In this document: positions 60,215 to 64,000 of the stretch, one piece after another
Position numbering within the stretch: the first letter of the stretch is position 1
How the letters are laid out: every line of letters starts with the position of its first letter
Translations under genes and position numbers: made by a program
The notes under the pieces: model-generated
Database searches by the model: none
The model's input: only the letters and a program-made list of their open reading frames with translations
What the model was told of the DNA's origin: nothing
DNA from: Leptospira saintgironsiae
Lineage (GTDB): Bacteria > Spirochaetota > Leptospiria > Leptospirales > Leptospiraceae
DNA: 64,000 nucleotides
NCBI RefSeq assembly: GCF_002811765.1
Contig: NZ_NPDR01000001.1
Coordinates: 558,001-622,000 of the forward strand
Reading direction: 5' to 3'

Positions 60215-60727
60215 CTATCTCCTATTTTCCAGAACGGAAATCATTTTGGACCAGTTTTCTTTGGTGTATCCATATTCTTTGAATAGGACGTTTTTCTTTT
60301 GGACCACCATGGTTGTAGGAGTTCCAGGGAATTCTAAAATTCTCATGCTGGTTTGTAGACTATCAAAATATAAAGAGGCTTGTTTTTTGATCCCAAGTTC
60401 GTTTGCCAATTTGGAAACAGAACTTGGATCATCTCCTACAAAAACGATCCAAAGATGTAATTTTGTTTTTGGATGAGAGCCGTTCCATTTTTTAGAATAT
60501 TCTAATAGATTTGGAACTTCTTCTTTGCAAGGAGGACAATCTGAACTTGTGAAATTTAGAATGACTAGATCTCCTTCTGGGATTTGGTTAAGCTCTTGGT
60601 ATAATGTTTTTCTTTCTAGATCCAAGGAATATAAGGGAATATTCGGAATCTCGTTTTGATCTTTTGGACCTGCAGTTAAATTTCCGATAGAAAGTAATGA
60701 GATTAGAACCCAGAGGATCGTTTTCAT
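60215..60727 (-). CDS. TlpA-like thioredoxin-fold protein, exported
   Basis: A 170-residue thioredoxin-fold protein with a signal peptide (residues 1-20), the redox motif CPPC (in SSDCPPCKEE, about residues 58-61) and the cis-proline in GTPTTMV. It probably reduces or isomerises disulfides in the periplasm. Encoded directly before the ankyrin-repeat protein. No Shine-Dalgarno is visible before the ATG. Confidence 0.85.
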   Translation of the reverse strand: MKTILWVLISLLSIGNLTAGPKDQNEIPNIPLYSLDLERKTLYQELNQIPEGDLVILNFTSSDCPPCKEEVPNLLEYSKKWNGSHPKTKLHLWIVFVGDDPSSVSKLANELGIKKQASLYFDSLQTSMRILEFPGTPTTMVVQKKNVLFKEYGYTKENWSKMISVLENRR

Positions 60728-60844
60728 ACAAAAATCAAAAGAGATTTCCCTTTTGAAAATTGGACCCAGGTTAGTGAAGATTTACTCCCAGGGTTTTTAG
60801 ATTTAGAATGAAGTTCTAAAAATTAGGAATGGATTTGGGACCAG

Positions 60845-61279
60845 TTAATCTTCTTCGCTTGTGAATGTGAAAACGAAAGAAGCTAATATACTTAGGACAG
60901 ATTGGTAGAATACCCAAAGCCAAACCAGTTTTACAGGAAAGGCTCCCGTAAATTGGGAAATTGCTAGAGCGGGAGCTACAAAGGCAGCGATCGAAAAACA
61001 AATCCCAGTGAGCAATCCACCTAAAAGTCCGTAAGGTAATGCCGGTCTAACAAGAGATGCTAATATTCCAATGAAGAATACTTCTAAGACGTCCGCTACG
61101 ATAGGTCCGATCCAAAATACTTGGGACATAGGAACGAAGAAGTTTTTTAAGTTTGGATCAAAATAGAAAGTAGAGAATAATAAAGTTCGAAGGGAAACAG
61201 AGGCTACTTCCCAAATTCCAAGAGCTACGAAAAACCTAAGTAAGAATTGATTCCAATCTTTTGCTGTGCGTAAACCCAT
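60845..61279 (-). CDS. Four-helix hypothetical membrane protein
   Basis: A 144-residue membrane protein with about four transmembrane helices and no recognised family. An upstream ATG at 61315 would add 12 residues encoded inside the terminator of the thiolase gene (61286-61312), so the start at 61279 (MGLRTAKDW) is preferred. Neither start has a visible Shine-Dalgarno. Confidence 0.55.
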   Translation of the reverse strand: MGLRTAKDWNQFLLRFFVALGIWEVASVSLRTLLFSTFYFDPNLKNFFVPMSQVFWIGPIVADVLEVFFIGILASLVRPALPYGLLGGLLTGICFSIAAFVAPALAISQFTGAFPVKLVWLWVFYQSVLSILASFVFTFTSEED

Positions 61280-61285
61280 ATAAAC

Positions 61286-61312
61286 GAAAAGCCCGGGAAT
61301 ACCGGGCTTTTC
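61286..61312 (-). terminator. Terminator of the beta-oxidation pair
   Basis: AAAAGCCCGG and CCGGGCTTTT form a 10-bp stem with a five-base loop, followed on the minus strand by TTTTCGTTTA. It lies 24 bases past the thiolase stop. Confidence 0.82.
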
Positions 61313-61335
61313 CATTCTTTTTTTGTAGAAAGAAT

Positions 61336-62601
61336 TTATTTTCCGACTACGAAAACGTAATTGGTGGTTGCTGATCCTCCGATATTGAGCATCAGTCCAT
61401 TTTTAGCGCCTTCTACTTGGTAATCACCTGCGGTTCCAGTAACTTGTTTGTAGATGTCTAACATCATTCTAACACCGGAAGCTCCAACAGGGTGTCCCGC
61501 TCCGATAAGTCCACCGGATGGGTTGATTGGTTTTTTACCGTGGAAGTCGATCACTCCGTCTTCGATTGCTTCGTGCTCTTTACCAGGTTGAGTGATCCCG
61601 AAAGCGGAGATCGCTGCATACTCGGAAGAAGTGAAACAGTCGTGAGTTTCGAAAACATCGATGTCCTTAGTATTCATACCAGAACGATCGAATGCATCTT
61701 TAACGGTTTGACGAGTCCAAGGAAGAACCCATTTGTCACCTTTAGATTCAGCAACTTTTGCTTCAAAAGTGATTGGAGCAACTCTATGTCCCCATCCTTT
61801 GATCTTAGGATAAGCAGAAAGTTTAGTTCCTTTTTTCTTAGCGAATTCTTCTGCGTAATTTTTGTTAGCAAGAACCACTAACGCAGCGCCATCAGTTACT
61901 TGAGAACAGTCGGTGATCGCAAGGCGTCCACCCACTGCCATATTAAACTCTCCACCTCTTGTGTTTGCATGTTCATTGTTCATGAACCAAGAGCGAGTTT
62001 GAGCTTTAGGGTTACGTTTCGCGTTTGCGTAATTAATTCTAGAAATTTCCGCAAGAGCTCCCATATAACGTTTTTCATCTAACTTATAACGCTCTAAAAG
62101 AACGTCTGCGAGTTTTCCGAAAAGTTTAGGGAACGGGAATTGAACTCCCTTCGCTTCTTTTTCGTAATAAGCTGCTGTTCCTAAGAAGTCTCCTCCAACG
62201 GAAGAAGAAACTGTCTTCATGATCTCCATACCAACAACGATCGCTACATCATAATCTTTAGCGCGAAGTTTAGTTTGAGCTGCATCAAGAGCAACAGATC
62301 CGGAAGCGCAAGCTGCCTCATAACGAGCGCCTGGAACTCCGAAGAAACAAGGATCTACTTCAGTTAAGAAAGCGCCCAAATGTCCTTGGACTGCATATTG
62401 TTCTGCATCGAAGTTTCCAACGAAAACACCAATACGATTTTGTTTGTTTAATTTTTTGATTTCGTCAGGAGTAAGACCAACTTTTTCTAGTCCGTCTTGA
62501 ACGGCTTCCCTGAACAAGGACATGAAGGTTTTTCCTTCTTTAGTCCAGTTACGTTGGAAGTCTGTTTGCTCTCCGCCGAGTACGTAAACTGCATCTTTCA
62601 T
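61336..62601 (-). CDS. Thiolase-family acetyl-CoA acyltransferase
   Basis: A 421-residue thiolase. The nucleophilic cysteine is in [13 protein letters not shown], and the second active-site cysteine/histidine region reads [14 protein letters not shown]. Thiolases split 3-ketoacyl-CoA in beta-oxidation or condense two acetyl-CoA. It is 18 bases after the 3-hydroxyacyl-CoA dehydrogenase gene, and GGGAGGA precedes its ATG. Confidence 0.92.
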   Translation of the reverse strand: MKDAVYVLGGEQTDFQRNWTKEGKTFMSLFREAVQDGLEKVGLTPDEIKKLNKQNRIGVFVGNFDAEQYAVQGHLGAFLTEVDPCFFGVPGARYEAACASGSVALDAAQTKLRAKDYDVAIVVGMEIMKTVSSSVGGDFLGTAAYYEKEAKGVQFPFPKLFGKLADVLLERYKLDEKRYMGALAEISRINYANAKRNPKAQTRSWFMNNEHANTRGGEFNMAVGGRLAITDCSQVTDGAALVVLANKNYAEEFAKKKGTKLSAYPKIKGWGHRVAPITFEAKVAESKGDKWVLPWTRQTVKDAFDRSGMNTKDIDVFETHDCFTSSEYAAISAFGITQPGKEHEAIEDGVIDFHGKKPINPSGGLIGAGHPVGASGVRMMLDIYKQVTGTAGDYQVEGAKNGLMLNIGGSATTNYVFVVGK

Positions 62602-62619
62602 GTAATCTTTCCTCCCTTA

Positions 62620-63930
62620 TTATCCTTTAAAAAGAGAACGAGCGTCTAAAATATCTTTCAGTTGATAGAAAGGTTTTCCCGCTTTCGCTTTTGCCAATAC
62701 TTCCGGAACAGGAAGCTTTGCTTTAGTGATTAGACTGATTGCTTCCTTAGGTCCGCCTAAGAAGTCTACGAATGCGGATGCAGGAGCCCAGTTAAATCCG
62801 GTTCCCATTGCAAGATCGGTCATTTCTTTGCTTTCCACAACTTCTCCCACGAGAGAGAGAGAGTAGCTTACGTAACGGGCAATGAAGTAACGAGCGATGT
62901 CTGCTTCCAGACCTTTCGCTTCTTTTACGATATTCATCGCACCGATATAATCGGCTTCTCCGATCCTGCGGTTTGCTTCTTTGATGAAAGGAATATCAAA
63001 TTTAGGTACCGGAACAAACAGGTCACCTTTGATATCATAATATAATTTTTCTTTCTTACCGTCAGGAGTTTTGGTCATTTTGTAAAGACCTTGTCCGGAC
63101 TTTCTTCCTAAGTCACCTTTATCGATTAACTTTTGGAAATAACCAGGAAGTTTGAATGTAGAATGTGCAGCATCTTTAGTCATCTCATAGAGGTTGTCTA
63201 CGATAGCCTTGTGAACATCTAAACCAACGAAGTCAGCAGTATCAAGAGGAGCCATTGCTCTTCCAGTGTAACCACTCATGATCGCGTCGATAAGTGCGAT
63301 ACCACCTTTGTCAGAATATTCTTCCGCTTTGATAGCAGCTTCATTGATCAACTGGAATCCGATCCTGTTACCTGCGAATGCTGGAGTATCATTCGTATAA
63401 ACTACAGCGCGTCCCAGAGTTTTATCCAGATACTCGCCTAACTTTTTAGTAACTTTCTTATCGTTTCCTGCGTGAGTTACTAATTCACAAAGGATCATTT
63501 TATACGGAGGGTTGAAGAAGTGAGTTCCGTAATAATGTTTTTTACCGTCTTCGTCGAAAGCATCTGCTAGACGAGCGATAGAAAGACCAGAAGAAACAGT
63601 GGATACGATAGTGCCCGGTTTACGAGCTTTCGCGATCCTTTTGTTGATCGGTTCTTTTACTTCATAACTTTCTGCAACAAGCTCGAAAACCCAATCGGAT
63701 TCAGAGACTGCTTTTTCCAGATCTTGGTCATAAGAACCTGGAATTAATCTAGGACGAATAGTGTCCGTTTTAATAGAAGAAATTGCTTTTTCGATCCCTT
63801 CTTTAGCCTTGTTTACGTCACGAGCCAACATATGGACTTTCGCTTTGCCGAAAGCTGCTACGATAGCTGCAGATCCGGCGCCCATTGTCCCATTTGCGCC
63901 AAGAACGGTTACGGTTTTGATTTCCCTCAT
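62620..63930 (-). CDS. 3-Hydroxyacyl-CoA dehydrogenase
   Basis: A 436-residue NAD-dependent dehydrogenase: [20 protein letters not shown] is the Rossmann motif near residue 8, with THFFNPP and [12 protein letters not shown] typical of HADH. A second, C-terminal HADH-like half follows. It oxidises 3-hydroxyacyl-CoA to 3-ketoacyl-CoA, feeding the thiolase. No enoyl-CoA hydratase is visible in the window. It is first of the two-gene run. Confidence 0.92.
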   Translation of the reverse strand: MREIKTVTVLGANGTMGAGSAAIVAAFGKAKVHMLARDVNKAKEGIEKAISSIKTDTIRPRLIPGSYDQDLEKAVSESDWVFELVAESYEVKEPINKRIAKARKPGTIVSTVSSGLSIARLADAFDEDGKKHYYGTHFFNPPYKMILCELVTHAGNDKKVTKKLGEYLDKTLGRAVVYTNDTPAFAGNRIGFQLINEAAIKAEEYSDKGGIALIDAIMSGYTGRAMAPLDTADFVGLDVHKAIVDNLYEMTKDAAHSTFKLPGYFQKLIDKGDLGRKSGQGLYKMTKTPDGKKEKLYYDIKGDLFVPVPKFDIPFIKEANRRIGEADYIGAMNIVKEAKGLEADIARYFIARYVSYSLSLVGEVVESKEMTDLAMGTGFNWAPASAFVDFLGGPKEAISLITKAKLPVPEVLAKAKAGKPFYQLKDILDARSLFKG

Positions 63931-64000
63931 GGAATTATACCAACATCTCGGTTTTTGTAGAGTTAAGTCCTTGTTTAAAACAGGCTTTTAAGAGGGAAAG

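Noticed and set aside
60735..60756. TCAAAAG/CTTTTGA hairpin followed by U's just before the thioredoxin-like gene.
   Set aside because: Only 7 AT-rich pairs, and it abuts the start codon; too weak to call as a terminator.
63933..63941. Extended -10 sequence TGGTATAAT just before the 3-hydroxyacyl-CoA dehydrogenase start on the minus strand.
   Set aside because: It lies only three bases before the ATG, so the transcription start would fall inside or after the start codon, and no -35 is visible.

Overview
The window looks like a chromosomal segment of a Leptospira species. The evidence is low-to-moderate GC, many lipoproteins with loose spirochaete lipoboxes (LIGC, NTAC, IAC, VGC), a lipoprotein resembling the Leptospira-restricted LIC_13355 family, frequent TTG/GTG starts, 7TM-DISM/AraC hybrids and a very compact layout. 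Nitrate-assimilation genes favour an environmental or saprophytic lineage over a host-adapted one. I cannot name the species from sequence alone. There are no insertion sequences, CRISPR arrays, prophage structural genes or rRNAs.

Layout. 1-5640: end of a DUF4139-like gene, a VWA protein, then a minus-strand run led by a cobalamin riboswitch (5490-5604): two surface-type lipoproteins followed by cobT, cobS and cobC. 5820-7965: a flavin amine oxidase and an alpha/beta hydrolase. 8148-11674: a two-gene type IIA topoisomerase whose subunits resemble phage T4 gp52/gp39 rather than GyrAB/ParCE. 11902-18970: gltX, then a plus-strand run with an anti-sigma-type ATPase, a DUF455 ferritin-like protein, two lipoproteins and an orphan MotB-like protein. 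19053-24735: an M14-type peptidase, an ECF sigma factor paired with an NTF2-like protein, a strong candidate structured small RNA (21464-21611, minus), a 7TM-DISM/AraC sensor-regulator and an aminotransferase. 24760-32788: tRNA-Ser(GGA), a Tat-linked GMC oxidoreductase pair, a ferredoxin, a PAS histidine kinase with its response regulator, icd and moeA.

31592-42530 is the most striking region, a complete nitrate-assimilation locus. On the minus strand lie a nitrate/nitrite MFS transporter, nirB, nirD, cobA (siroheme), a moaC-moaB fusion and moeA (molybdenum cofactor). Diverging from them is a 1170-residue gene that joins the molybdopterin nitrate reductase, an FAD/NAD(P)H diaphorase and a BFD-type iron-sulfur domain in one chain. 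Each arm is preceded by a near-perfect sigma-54 (-24/-12) promoter. The one for the reductase sits so close to the only possible start codon that the mRNA would be leaderless.

42562-64000: a small orphan gene, ndk-coaD-argG with a clear terminator, a Cas4/AddB-like plus DEDD-like DUF2779 nuclease, a malonyltransferase-like protein with a GHSQG nucleophile elbow, a plus-strand operon of Gld-type ABC export genes (ATPase, permease, GldG, DUF4340, Yip1-like) leading into mpl, pheS and a thioesterase, an AraC/SRPBCC divergent pair, an ankyrin-repeat protein with a thioredoxin-like partner, and a beta-oxidation pair (3-hydroxyacyl-CoA dehydrogenase and thiolase).
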